Positions 15,433-23,182 of a stretch of DNA of 23,219 bases are shown in pieces (position 1 is the first letter of the stretch; each line of letters begins with the position of its first letter). The DNA comes from Planctomycetaceae bacterium (GTDB taxonomy: Bacteria; Planctomycetota; Phycisphaerae; Phycisphaerales; SM1A02). The notes beneath the pieces were generated by a model, which was given only the letters and a program-made list of their open reading frames with translations, ran no database searches and was not told where the DNA came from. Where the stretch lies: positions 1-23,219 of the forward strand of contig NYWY01000062.1 in the NCBI GenBank assembly GCA_002685335.1. Direction: 5' to 3'. Made by a program: the position numbers and the translations under genes.

Positions 15433-18400
15433 GTCTTCCTTCCTTCGGCGCTCGACGACCGGTTCCGGCCAACCTCCTCATGATGGTGCTCATCATCGGA
15501 GGCATCTGGTCGGGCATGACCGTGCGCCGCGAGTTCTTTCCGGAGATCGATCCCGAAGCCGCCCGGGTTGAATTGATCTACCCGGGCGCCACGCCACGGG
15601 AACTCGAGGAATCGATGGCCCGCAAGGTCGAGGATGCGGTCGGCACCATCGACGAGGTCCGACGAATCGAGACCACGGTGACCGAAGGTGCCGGCGTCAT
15701 CGTGGTGAAGTTCGAAGAGGGCACGGACGTCGCCGAAGGCGTGTCCGACGTGGAACGGGCGATCGAACGTCTCGGCGACCTGCCCGAGGAGGCGGATCGA
15801 ATCCGGGTGCTCGAATTCGAGCCCAACCTTCCCGTGGTGATCGTGACGCTGTTCGGAGACGCGGACGAACGGGTCCTGAAACGCGGGCTGCGACGCATCG
15901 CCGACGACCTTGACTCGTTGCCCGGCATGGGTGCGCTGCAGATATCGGGACTTCGCGACTACGAGATCCGGATCGAGGTCGACCCCGACCGGCTGGTGGA
16001 ATACGGGATCGCGATCACCGAGGTCTCCGATGCGATCCAGGCCTGGATGCTCGAACTTCCCAGCGGCACCGTCCGGGGTCGGGGCGGCAACATCAGCGTC
16101 CGAACCATGGGAGTCGAGGAACGGGCGGACGCGGTCCGCATGATCGTGGTTCGCGCCCTTGCCACCGGCGAGGCGATCCGGGTCCAGGACGTCGCGACGC
16201 TCGATGACGGGTTCGTCGACAATCCGGTGGAGGAGCGCTTCGTCGGCAGTCCGGCGGCGAGCATCACGATCTACAAGACCGGGCGTCAGGATGCGGTCCA
16301 GATCGCACGAATGAGCTACGCCTACGTCGCGGGACGCAAGGGCGAGGCCTTCCCGGGACCCATCTGGTCCTCGTGGTTCAACGACGCCCGCTGGGAGGCC
16401 TACCAACTCGGCCTCGACTGCTCGGAACCGTTGCCCGCCGATCTGGTCGTTCACAACGACCTCTCCCGCTTCATCCAGGGTCGCCTCGAGCTTCTGTCCC
16501 GGAACGCGCTTCAAGGAGCGGTGCTCGTCTTCATGGCGCTGCTGCTGGTGCTGAATCTCCGGGTCGCGTTCTGGGTGATGATCGGCCTCTTCACCGCCAT
16601 CTGCGGGACGCTGCTGGTCATGCAGGCCATCGGTGTCACCCTGAATCTGCTGACCATGTTCGGTCTCCTGGTCACTCTGGGAATGCTGACCGACGACGCG
16701 ATCGTGGTCGCGGAGAACATCGCGGCCCGGGGCCAGCGAGGCGACTCTCCGGTGGATGCCGCGGTCAAGGGAGGGGAGCAGGTCTTCTGGCCGGTGGTGG
16801 GCACCGTGCTGACCACGATCGTCGCCTTCATGCCGCTGGTGTTTCTTCGCGGGAACATGGGCAAGTTGCTCGGCGCCCTGCCGATGGTGGTGTTCTGCGC
16901 GTTGTTGATCAGCCTGCTGGAATCGATGCTCATCCTGCCGTCGCACATGGTCCACGCGCTCCGTGGCATCGCGAACAGCAGTGGAGGCGGGATCTTCGGA
17001 GCCGCCGATCGTTTCGCCGTGTGGCGCGATGCGAACATCGTCGCGCCGCTGGTTCGAGGCTACGGCCGACTGGCGACTCTCAGCGTTCGTTTTCGTTGGA
17101 TCGCGACCTCGATCGCCCTGGCGATCCTCATCGGATCGATCGGAATGATCACCGGAGGTCGGGTTGAATTCGTCTTCCTTCCCGTGGACGACGCGGAGAA
17201 CGTGGTGGTCGATCTGCGGATGCCTTCGGGCACCGAACTGGAGTCGACGCGTCGAGTGGCCCGGCGGATCGAGGATGCCGCCCGCTCGCAGAGCGAGGTG
17301 ATCTACACCAGTCTCACGGTGGGGCAGAGCTTCGACGTGAACACCGGCCTCGCGGATCCCGCGTCGACTTCGATCGCCCAGATCTTCTTCGAGCTCTCTC
17401 CGATCGAGGATCGGGATCGTCCTAGCCCCGAGATCATCGATGCCATTCGAGTGGCGGCGGGTGATCTCTCGGAAGTGGAACGGGTCTCGTGGCGGGAGAT
17501 CGACGGGGGACCGGGAGGGGCTTCGATCACCTTCGAAGTCGCGGGAGACGACGACCGCACCGTCGATGCGACGGTGGCGGACCTCAAGAGTCTGCTCGCG
17601 TCCTACGAAGGTGTGTACGACATCGCCGACGACGACGAGCCCGGTCAGCGCGAACTCCGGATCTCACTGGTGCCGTCCGCCGCGTCCCTGGGAATCGACG
17701 TCCGCGAGGTCGCCCGGCAGGTGCGGGGAGCGGTGTACGGGATCGAAGCCCACGTCTACAGCGCCGACCGGGAGGACATCGACGTTCGAGTGGTCTTCGA
17801 CGAGGCGACTCGACGGTCGGTGGGCGACATCGAGGAGATGTGGATCACCACCCGCGACGGACGATCGATCCCCCTCGCGGAGATCGCGATCCTTGAAGAG
17901 GCCGAAGCGAGTTCGACCATCCGACGCATCGATCGCAGCCGGGCGGTGACGGTCACCGCCGAGGTCGACGCCTTCACCAGTCCCGAATCGGTGGTCGCGG
18001 CGATGTCCGAGTCGATCCAGGAGATCCGGGAAGCCCATCCCGGCGTGCAACTGGATTCCGGCGGACGGCAGCAGGACGTCTACGACGCGTTCAGTTCGCT
18101 GCCGGTGGCGATGGGCGCGGCGTGCGTGATGATCTACGTGATTCTGGCGTGGTTGTTCGGGAGCTACCTGCAGCCGTTCGCGGTGATGCTTGCGATTCCG
18201 TTCTCGTTGATCGGGGTGGTGTGGGGCCACTGGATCCTCGGTTTCCAGCTGACCTTCCTGAGTCTGATCGGCGTGGTCGCCCTGGCGGGAGTGGTGGTCA
18301 ACAACTCCCTGATCCTGGTCGAGTTCTTCAATCTCAATCGTCGGTCGGGCATGCCCCTGGAGCCGGCGCTGGTCGAGGCCGGAAAACGAAGACTCCGGCC

Positions 18401-18665
18401 CATCGTCCTCACCACGACCACGACCATCCTCGGGCTGACTCCGCTGATGCTGGAACCGAGTTTCCAGGCGAGGTTCCTGGTTCCGATGGCGATCTCGATC
18501 ACCTGGGGTCTCGCCAGTGCGACCCTGCTGACCCTGCTGCTGCTGCCCGCGATCCTGGTCATCGTCGACGACCTGGTCGCGGCCCTGCACTGGTTGTGGT
18601 TCGGAATGGATCGCCCGACCCGGGCCGGTCTGAGACCGGATCCCACCGACGACGACCGGGGCTGA
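15429..18665 (+). CDS. RND-family efflux pump, inner-membrane permease
   Basis: A 1078-residue proton-driven transporter of the AcrB/MexB (HAE-1-like) superfamily. The typical order is present: TM1 at the N-terminus (NLLMMVLIIGGIWSGM), FFPEIDP and ELIYPGATPRELEE, a periplasmic loop, a TM2-TM6 bundle, a second periplasmic loop and TM7-TM12. The proton-relay Asp pair in TM4 is intact in LTDDAIVVAEN (Asp422-423). TM10-region VVVNNSLILVEFF and RRLRPIVLTTTTTILGLTPL are also typical. The NN in VVNNS, where AcrB has AKN, is like that of a less-studied branch of RND pumps, so drug export should not be assumed. The substrate is unknown. It overlaps the adaptor gene by four bases and converges on the NIF3 gene with an 18-base gap. 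Confidence 0.93.
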   Translation: MSLPSFGARRPVPANLLMMVLIIGGIWSGMTVRREFFPEIDPEAARVELIYPGATPRELEESMARKVEDAVGTIDEVRRIETTVTEGAGVIVVKFEEGTDVAEGVSDVERAIERLGDLPEEADRIRVLEFEPNLPVVIVTLFGDADERVLKRGLRRIADDLDSLPGMGALQISGLRDYEIRIEVDPDRLVEYGIAITEVSDAIQAWMLELPSGTVRGRGGNISVRTMGVEERADAVRMIVVRALATGEAIRVQDVATLDDGFVDNPVEERFVGSPAASITIYKTGRQDAVQIARMSYAYVAGRKGEAFPGPIWSSWFNDARWEAYQLGLDCSEPLPADLVVHNDLSRFIQGRLELLSRNALQGAVLVFMALLLVLNLRVAFWVMIGLFTAICGTLLVMQAIGVTLNLLTMFGLLVTLGMLTDDAIVVAENIAARGQRGDSPVDAAVKGGEQVFWPVVGTVLTTIVAFMPLVFLRGNMGKLLGALPMVVFCALLISLLESMLILPSHMVHALRGIANSSGGGIFGAADRFAVWRDANIVAPLVRGYGRLATLSVRFRWIATSIALAILIGSIGMITGGRVEFVFLPVDDAENVVVDLRMPSGTELESTRRVARRIEDAARSQSEVIYTSLTVGQSFDVNTGLADPASTSIAQIFFELSPIEDRDRPSPEIIDAIRVAAGDLSEVERVSWREIDGGPGGASITFEVAGDDDRTVDATVADLKSLLASYEGVYDIADDDEPGQRELRISLVPSAASLGIDVREVARQVRGAVYGIEAHVYSADREDIDVRVVFDEATRRSVGDIEEMWITTRDGRSIPLAEIAILEEAEASSTIRRIDRSRAVTVTAEVDAFTSPESVVAAMSESIQEIREAHPGVQLDSGGRQQDVYDAFSSLPVAMGAACVMIYVILAWLFGSYLQPFAVMLAIPFSLIGVVWGHWILGFQLTFLSLIGVVALAGVVVNNSLILVEFFNLNRRSGMPLEPALVEAGKRRLRPIVLTTTTTILGLTPLMLEPSFQARFLVPMAISITWGLASATLLTLLLLPAILVIVDDLVAALHWLWFGMDRPTRAGLRPDPTDDDRG

Positions 18666-18684
18666 TCGGGAATCGTGATCGGGT

Positions 18685-19812
18685 TCAGACGGTTCGCAAG
18701 GGATCGGTGTCGGAACGACTCAGCTCGAAGGTGACTTCGGGAAGAGCTTTGCGAAGTCGTTTCCGGAGGACTTTGAGCCAGCCGCGTTCGGTGTTGGTGT
18801 GTCCCGCCAGAACGACGGCGCAGCCTCGGCTCGCGGCGGCGAGGACGTCGTGATGCTTGAGTTCGCCGGTCACGAAGGCGGTGCAGCCTCGATCGATCGC
18901 GGCGTCGAGCAGTTCGCCTCCGCTGCCCGCGCAGAGACCGACGATTCGGTGTCGGCGGCGGGGCCGAGGTTCGTGCAGGGTGAAGCGATCCGAACCGAGA
19001 CCCGCCCGAAGCCGATCGACGAGTTCGGCCGTGGTGGCGCCCGGTTCGAGGGTGCCCAGTCGGCCGGCGCCGATCCGTGGCGTCGGCTGGGGTTCCAGTC
19101 CATGCACTTCGATCGGTGGCTCCTCATAGGGATGAGTGCGGCGTACCGCCGCGAGTGCGTCGCCGAGGCATTCCGCGCCACAGACCATTTCGAGTCGGAC
19201 CTCCGCGACCCGTTCCAGACGGCCGGCGATCCCCACCACGGGATTGGTGTCCTCCCCTCCTCGGAAGGTCGCCGAGATGTCGATGGCGGTCGAGCACTGG
19301 TCGTAGTCACCGATCCGGCCCGCACCGGATTCGGAGAGTGCCTTGCGAATCGATTCCGCGGCCTCCGCGGGCGTGAAGGTCACGATCTTGAATCGTTCAC
19401 TCGGGCGAAGGCTCCGGCCGGCTCGAATGGCGGTTCCCGACACCGCGCCCAGAACCTCGAGCAACCAGTCGTTCACCCCGCCGACCGCGGCGTCGGCCGC
19501 GGTGTGAGGGGAATGAACGGCGATTCCCGCCCGGGCCAGACCGAGGAGCCGGGCTCCGCCGGAGTCGGCGTCGGTGATCGAAGTGCGAGGGGTGAAGATG
19601 GGGGGGTGGTATGCGACGATCGCATCCACTTCGCGGCGGATCGCCTCGTCGACCACGGCGTCGGTGAGATCGATGCAGAGCATCACTCGGGAGACCGGGT
19701 CCTCCGAAAGACCGAGCAGGAGTCCGGTGTTGTCCCAGGGTTCGGCGAACTCCGGTGGGGCGATGGCGTCCATGGCGGCCACGAGGGCCCCGACATGTGA
19801 GGTTTCCGGCAT
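18685..19812 (-). CDS. NIF3-family dinuclear-metal-centre protein
   Basis: About 375 residues. NIF3 proteins form ring-shaped hexamers with two metals per subunit; some bind or hydrolyse GTP-cyclohydrolase-like substrates, but the general function is unsettled. The N-terminal domain has EPWDNTGLLLG (24-34), YHPPIF (68-73), and PHTAADAAVGGVND (102-115), in which His and Asp would bind metal. The C-terminal half has TGELKHHDVLAAA and GHTNTERGWL, which hold the other ligands. YHPPIF and GHTNTERG are closer to the animal NIF3L1 style than to E. coli YbgI, an impression by eye. A middle insert of about 180 residues, like the extra domain of long NIF3 proteins, separates the two halves. Start ATG 19812 is supported by a TACGAT box six bases upstream and by family N-terminal length; GTG 19836 is an alternative. 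Confidence 0.9.
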   Translation of the reverse strand: MPETSHVGALVAAMDAIAPPEFAEPWDNTGLLLGLSEDPVSRVMLCIDLTDAVVDEAIRREVDAIVAYHPPIFTPRTSITDADSGGARLLGLARAGIAVHSPHTAADAAVGGVNDWLLEVLGAVSGTAIRAGRSLRPSERFKIVTFTPAEAAESIRKALSESGAGRIGDYDQCSTAIDISATFRGGEDTNPVVGIAGRLERVAEVRLEMVCGAECLGDALAAVRRTHPYEEPPIEVHGLEPQPTPRIGAGRLGTLEPGATTAELVDRLRAGLGSDRFTLHEPRPRRRHRIVGLCAGSGGELLDAAIDRGCTAFVTGELKHHDVLAAASRGCAVVLAGHTNTERGWLKVLRKRLRKALPEVTFELSRSDTDPLRTV

Positions 19813-19818
19813 GCCGGG

Positions 19819-19824
19819 ATCGTA
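19819..19824 (-). promoter_or_regulatory. -10-like box of a probable leaderless promoter (TACGAT)
   Basis: Read on the minus strand, TACGAT ends six bases before ATG 19812, again leaving no room for a leader or ribosome binding site. This is the fourth such arrangement in the window. Confidence 0.4.
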
Positions 19825-19937
19825 TTCGACCCGCACGATCCGGTCGCGTGAAGCGGGTCGGACCCCGTTGGATCCTCGCCTCCGGGGGGTCGACGCGATC
19901 TTCTGGTTTCCGACGCGACACCGGGCTCCCGCGTGAC

Positions 19938-19943
19938 TAATCT
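19938..19943 (+). promoter_or_regulatory. -10-like box upstream of the PhoH gene (TAATCT)
   Basis: TAATCT predicts transcription starting near 19950, upstream of the GGAGG ribosome binding site at 20015-20019. No good -35 box is visible. Confidence 0.3.
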
Positions 19944-20014
19944 CCGATGCGTCGAGAAGGATCGGGAACGGGATGGATCCCGGCCTGACAACCCGTTCCG
20001 CCTGGCGTCAGCAT

Positions 20015-20019
20015 GGAGG
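20015..20019 (+). promoter_or_regulatory. Shine-Dalgarno site deciding a TTG start
   Basis: GGAGG lies seven bases before TTG 20027, which is in frame with the PhoH protein. The upstream in-frame ATG 19973 has no comparable site. This favours the TTG start. Confidence 0.6.
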
Positions 20020-20026
20020 TCCCGCC

Positions 20027-21496
20027 TTGAGCCACACGGTCGAAACACCAGACAGTTCCAGTGATCCCGAGACGTCCGGCCAGTCCGCCGCGATGGCCCA
20101 GGAAGCGAAGATGAAATCCGACCGGGATCGAACCCACTTCGTCCTCGACACCAATGTGCTGCTGCACAATCCGAGTTCCATCTTCAAATTCGCGGAACAC
20201 GAGGTGGTGATTCCGCTGACCGTGATCGAGGAACTCGACGGTTTCAAGAAGAACAACGACGAGACCGGTCGGAATTCCCGGCAGGTCATCCGGGCCCTGG
20301 ATGAACTTCGGTCGAAGGGACGGCTCTTCGAGGGAGTGGCCTGGAACGATCATGGTGGTTCGGTCCGCATTCATCGCTGCGATCGTGAACGGACGTTCTC
20401 TCTCGATCTCGACATCGCCGACAATCGAATTCTCGGGGTGGCCCATGAACTCCACGAGGCGGGGCTCCGGACAGTATTCATCTCGAAGGACATCAACGCC
20501 CGGGTGAAATGCGACGCCCTCGATATTCCAGCCGAGGATTTCGAGCACGACCGGATCGACGCGGACTGGCTCCACGCGGGTTGGATCCAGATGAGCGTTC
20601 CCGGTGAACTCATCGACGACCTCTACGAAGAACGTCAGATCCAGGTCGAGCGACTGGAGGGACATCCGGCCTCCACCCCCGACGGTTCGACGATCGAGAA
20701 TCCGGCCCTGCTCCCCAACCTCTTCATGATGCTGGTGGACGACACCGATCCGTCCCACACCGGGCTGGCAAGACTCCTCGCCGATACCGGTCACGTGATT
20801 CCGGTGACCGGCCCCCGCAAGCCGGTGCAGGGAGTGATGGCGAGGAATCTTCAGCAGAAGATGGCCCTGGACCTGCTTCTGGACGACGACGTCAAGCTGC
20901 TGACCATGATCGGGCCGGCGGGCAGTGGAAAGACCCTGCTCGCCCTCGCCGCAGGGCTCCAGAAGGTCATCAAGGAGGAGCGGTACGACAAACTGCTCAC
21001 CGCCCGACCAATCATGCCCCTCGGCCGTGACATCGGATACCTCCCCGGCGACAAGGACGAAAAGCTCGCGATGTGGATGCAGCCGATCTTCGACAACCTC
21101 GCCTATCTGCTGTCCACTCGAGGCAATCAGTTCAACGATGCCGAGAGTCGGACCGCGGAGCAGCGTCTCGACCAGTTGCTGGCGACGGGACGGGTCGTCC
21201 TCGAACCCATCACTTACATTCGAGGACGTTCGATCCCCCATCAGTTCATCATCGTGGACGAGGCCCAGAATCTTTCGCCCCACGAGGTCCGCACCATCGT
21301 CAGCCGCGTGGGGGAAGGCACCAAGATCGTGCTCTGCGGCGACATCGGGCAGATCGACAGTCCATATCTCGACTCCTCGAGCAATGGACTCAGTTACGCC
21401 ATCGAGCGGATGAAATCCCACCCCATCGCGGGGCACGTGACGCTCGAACGCACCGAACGGAGCGAACTGGCCTCCATCGCCGCGGAACTTCTCTGA
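20027..21496 (+). CDS. phoH: PIN-domain PhoH-family ATPase
   Basis: About 489 residues from TTG 20027 (507 if ATG 19973 is used). A disordered 35-40 residue start is followed by a PIN domain (FVLDTNVLLHNP, PLTVIEELDGFKK, then DNRILGVAHELHEAGLRTVF). This is a four-acidic-residue nuclease fold. A linker leads to the PhoH ATPase domain with Walker A GPAGSGKT, Walker B FIIVDEAQN, and the family motifs GYLPGDKDEKL, LEPITYIRGRS and GDIGQID. PIN-PhoH proteins of this type (YlaK-like) are thought to be RNA helicase/nucleases that unwind and cut RNA in an ATP-dependent way. All the main motifs look intact. It stands alone between a divergent NIF3 gene and the YccA gene; a promoter-like box before the next gene suggests separate transcription. 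Confidence 0.92.
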   Translation: MSHTVETPDSSSDPETSGQSAAMAQEAKMKSDRDRTHFVLDTNVLLHNPSSIFKFAEHEVVIPLTVIEELDGFKKNNDETGRNSRQVIRALDELRSKGRLFEGVAWNDHGGSVRIHRCDRERTFSLDLDIADNRILGVAHELHEAGLRTVFISKDINARVKCDALDIPAEDFEHDRIDADWLHAGWIQMSVPGELIDDLYEERQIQVERLEGHPASTPDGSTIENPALLPNLFMMLVDDTDPSHTGLARLLADTGHVIPVTGPRKPVQGVMARNLQQKMALDLLLDDDVKLLTMIGPAGSGKTLLALAAGLQKVIKEERYDKLLTARPIMPLGRDIGYLPGDKDEKLAMWMQPIFDNLAYLLSTRGNQFNDAESRTAEQRLDQLLATGRVVLEPITYIRGRSIPHQFIIVDEAQNLSPHEVRTIVSRVGEGTKIVLCGDIGQIDSPYLDSSSNGLSYAIERMKSHPIAGHVTLERTERSELASIAAELL

Positions 21497-21502
21497 TCGT
21501 CG

Positions 21503-21547
21503 GTCCGGGGTCCCTGAGGGTCGGTCAGTTGCTAACCTGCCCCGGAC
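21503..21547. repeat. 8-bp inverted repeat around a promoter-like box
   Basis: GTCCGGGG (21503-21510) and CCCCGGAC (21540-21547) flank a TAACCT box at 21533-21538. The long 29-base gap makes it a poor terminator; a regulator-binding site or a coincidence in GC-rich DNA are both possible. Confidence 0.3.
21533..21538 (+). promoter_or_regulatory. -10-like box upstream of the Bax inhibitor-1/YccA gene (TAACCT)
   Basis: TAACCT would start transcription near 21545 and give a leader of about 47 bases including GGAG at 21578-21581, ten bases before GTG 21592. Confidence 0.3.
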
Positions 21548-21591
21548 GGCCACCCGGCCGAATCTCGCTCAACTACCGGAGTACTTGAACC

Positions 21592-22404
21592 GTGAGCATG
21601 CTGCAATCCAGTAACCCCGCTTTCAATTCCGCCACCATGGATGGTGCCGACTGGTGGAGTGACAAATCCGCGACCGAAACCGCTTCGATTTCGGGGATCG
21701 TGAACAAGACCGGCATCTTCGCGATGATCCTTGCGCTCGCGGGCTGCGGCGGCTACGCCTTGATCCAGGCCCGGCCGGGGCTGTTGATGCCTCTGCTGAT
21801 CGTCAATATGGTGGTGACCCTCGGCACGTTCTTCATGATGCGGGGCAGCGCCCGGATGGCCCGAAATCTCGGTGTCGTCTACTCGATCGCTCAGGGGCTC
21901 CTGCTCGGTGGCATCGCGATGATGCTGGAGAACATGCTCGCGGCCCAGGGGATCTCGGTCACCGGTGGGATCGCCCTCCAGGCATTCGTGATCACGATCG
22001 GATGCCTCTTCGCGATGCTTTTTCTCTATCGAGCGGGCATCCTCAAGGGCGGCCCGATGTTCCAGCGGGTCCTGATGGTCGCGACCGTCGGGGTCATGGT
22101 GGCTGCCGTGCTGTCCTTCGTGCTGTCGTTCTTCGGGGTGGACACGATGCTGTTCAACCTCGGCAACGCCTCGGGTGGCGGTACACCGGCCCTGATCGGA
22201 CTGGGAATGACTGTGTTCCTGCTCGGCCTGGCTTCACTCTGGTTGATCATTGATTTCCGGCAGGCGGAAACTCTGGTCCAGTCCGGAGCACCGAAGGAGG
22301 CCGAGTGGTACGTGGCATTCGGGTTGATCGTGACGATCGCCTGGATCTACCTCGAGGCTCTCAAGCTCATCTTCTACCTCTCTTCGATGTTCAATCGGGA
22401 CTGA
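21592..22404 (+). CDS. Bax inhibitor-1/YccA family membrane protein
   Basis: A 270-residue protein with about seven hydrophobic segments (for example GIFAMILALAGCGGYALIQA, LLMPLLIVNMVVTLGTFFMM, and YVAFGLIVTIAWIYLEALKL). It also has the N-terminal motif SSNPAFN typical of the bacterial YccA/YbhL-type branch (compare SSNPAL). Members of the family affect membrane protease or ion balance in the inner membrane; the exact function is open. The end IYLEALKLIFYLSSMF matches the family's conserved final helix. GTG 21592 is chosen over ATG 21598 because the GGAG site is ten bases before it, against sixteen for the ATG. A strong terminator follows. Confidence 0.9.
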   Translation: MSMLQSSNPAFNSATMDGADWWSDKSATETASISGIVNKTGIFAMILALAGCGGYALIQARPGLLMPLLIVNMVVTLGTFFMMRGSARMARNLGVVYSIAQGLLLGGIAMMLENMLAAQGISVTGGIALQAFVITIGCLFAMLFLYRAGILKGGPMFQRVLMVATVGVMVAAVLSFVLSFFGVDTMLFNLGNASGGGTPALIGLGMTVFLLGLASLWLIIDFRQAETLVQSGAPKEAEWYVAFGLIVTIAWIYLEALKLIFYLSSMFNRD

Positions 22405-22443
22405 CCTCCGGCGTCCGGCACGCTGGTGACCGAAACACGAAAC

Positions 22444-22485
22444 ACCGGGATCGCGTCCAAGGACGCGGTCCCGGTCTTCGTTTTT
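22444..22485 (+). terminator. Intrinsic terminator after the Bax inhibitor-1/YccA gene
   Basis: ACCGGGATCGCGTCC (22444-22458) pairs with GGACGCGGTCCCGGT (22461-22475), a 15-bp stem with one T·G wobble, then TTCGTTTTT. Read the other way it has only a broken T-rich stretch and may weakly end the fliN transcript. Confidence 0.9.
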
Positions 22486-22517
22486 GATTCCGTGGAAGGT
22501 CGAGGCCGGGCCTGGGG

Positions 22518-22784
22518 TCAGGAACCCATGGCCTGGACTCGGGCGGCGACATCACCCACGCGGGACATCCGGACCCCGAAATTCTCGCCGACCTTGACCG
22601 CGGTCCCGGCTCCCACAACCTTGTTGTTCACGAGGACGCGAAGTTCGCCGTCACTGGCCTGGGGGAACTCGATGATCGCCCCGTGGACCAGGTTGACCGC
22701 TTCGGCGAGGGCCATCCGGTGCTGGGCGACCTCGACGATCAGTGGAACTTCGAGTGAGAGAATGGAGTTGAGTTCTGCGGTCAT
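22518..22784 (-). CDS. fliN: Short FliN/SpoA-domain flagellar motor-switch protein
   Basis: An 88-residue protein consisting almost entirely of one SpoA domain. VPLIVEVAQHRMALAEAVNL is the usual first half; IEFPQASDGELRVLVNNKVV and ENFGVRMSRVGD are the conserved second half of FliN, which helps form the C-ring that sets rotation direction. The usual N-terminal extension of FliN (often 40-60 residues) is absent or reduced to about 12 residues. Start ATG 22784 is chosen because the conserved domain begins right after it. The frame is open for more than 400 bases upstream, but that part is arginine-rich and unlike FliN. No ribosome binding site or TANNNT box is seen. A type III secretion C-ring role is an alternative. 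No other flagellar gene is in the window. Confidence 0.82.
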   Translation of the reverse strand: MTAELNSILSLEVPLIVEVAQHRMALAEAVNLVHGAIIEFPQASDGELRVLVNNKVVGAGTAVKVGENFGVRMSRVGDVAARVQAMGS

Positions 22785-22796
22785 TCGATGGTGCCA

Positions 22797-22837
22797 CGCC
22801 CGAAACGGGCGGATCCTGATGGCGATCCGCGATCGCC
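22797..22837. repeat. Two adjacent hairpins just upstream of fliN
   Basis: CGCCCG-AAA-CGGGCG (22797-22811) and GGCGATC-CGC-GATCGCC (22821-22837) are two perfect small inverted repeats nine bases apart. The nearer one ends 12 bases before the fliN start codon. There is no T-run, so they are not typical terminators; they may act at the level of translation, or end an upstream transcript. Confidence 0.4.
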
Positions 22838-23182
22838 TTCCTGATGTCATCGGCTCGCAAGCCCCCGGAGATCCAGAGTCGGCCGAACGGTTGGACTTCA
22901 CGGAGCCGATTCGCGGTGTCCGGGTCCGATTGGAGGATCCCCGGTGCCTCGAACCCGTTCCGAACTCCGAGTGTTTTTCCTCGGTTCCGGTGACACTCGA
23001 GCCTCGAATCGCGATATCGGGCTCCGAATGGCTCCTGAGGCCCCGGCGACGCGGATCCCGATCCGGAACGCGTGGCCGATCTGATCGAATCAGGTCGGCT
23101 TCCGGAGCGTGGGTTTCGGAGGGATGTCGGGTCGAGCGGCCGAAGGGGGTGGTTCGGATCGAATGTCGGCTTCGTCGCCCTG
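22838..23182. other. Gene-poor stretch upstream of fliN
   Basis: No recognisable gene. Both strands have open frames, but their translations are arginine- and serine-rich without motifs. The fliN frame runs through here uninterrupted, but without FliN-like sequence. The fliN promoter is expected here, but I see no clear box. Confidence 0.4.

Noticed and set aside
14703..16955. 750-codon minus-strand open frame opposite the RND adaptor and pump
   Set aside because: His/Asp/Gly/Arg-rich with no motif, and opposite two strongly supported genes. Long antisense frames are expected in GC-rich coding DNA.
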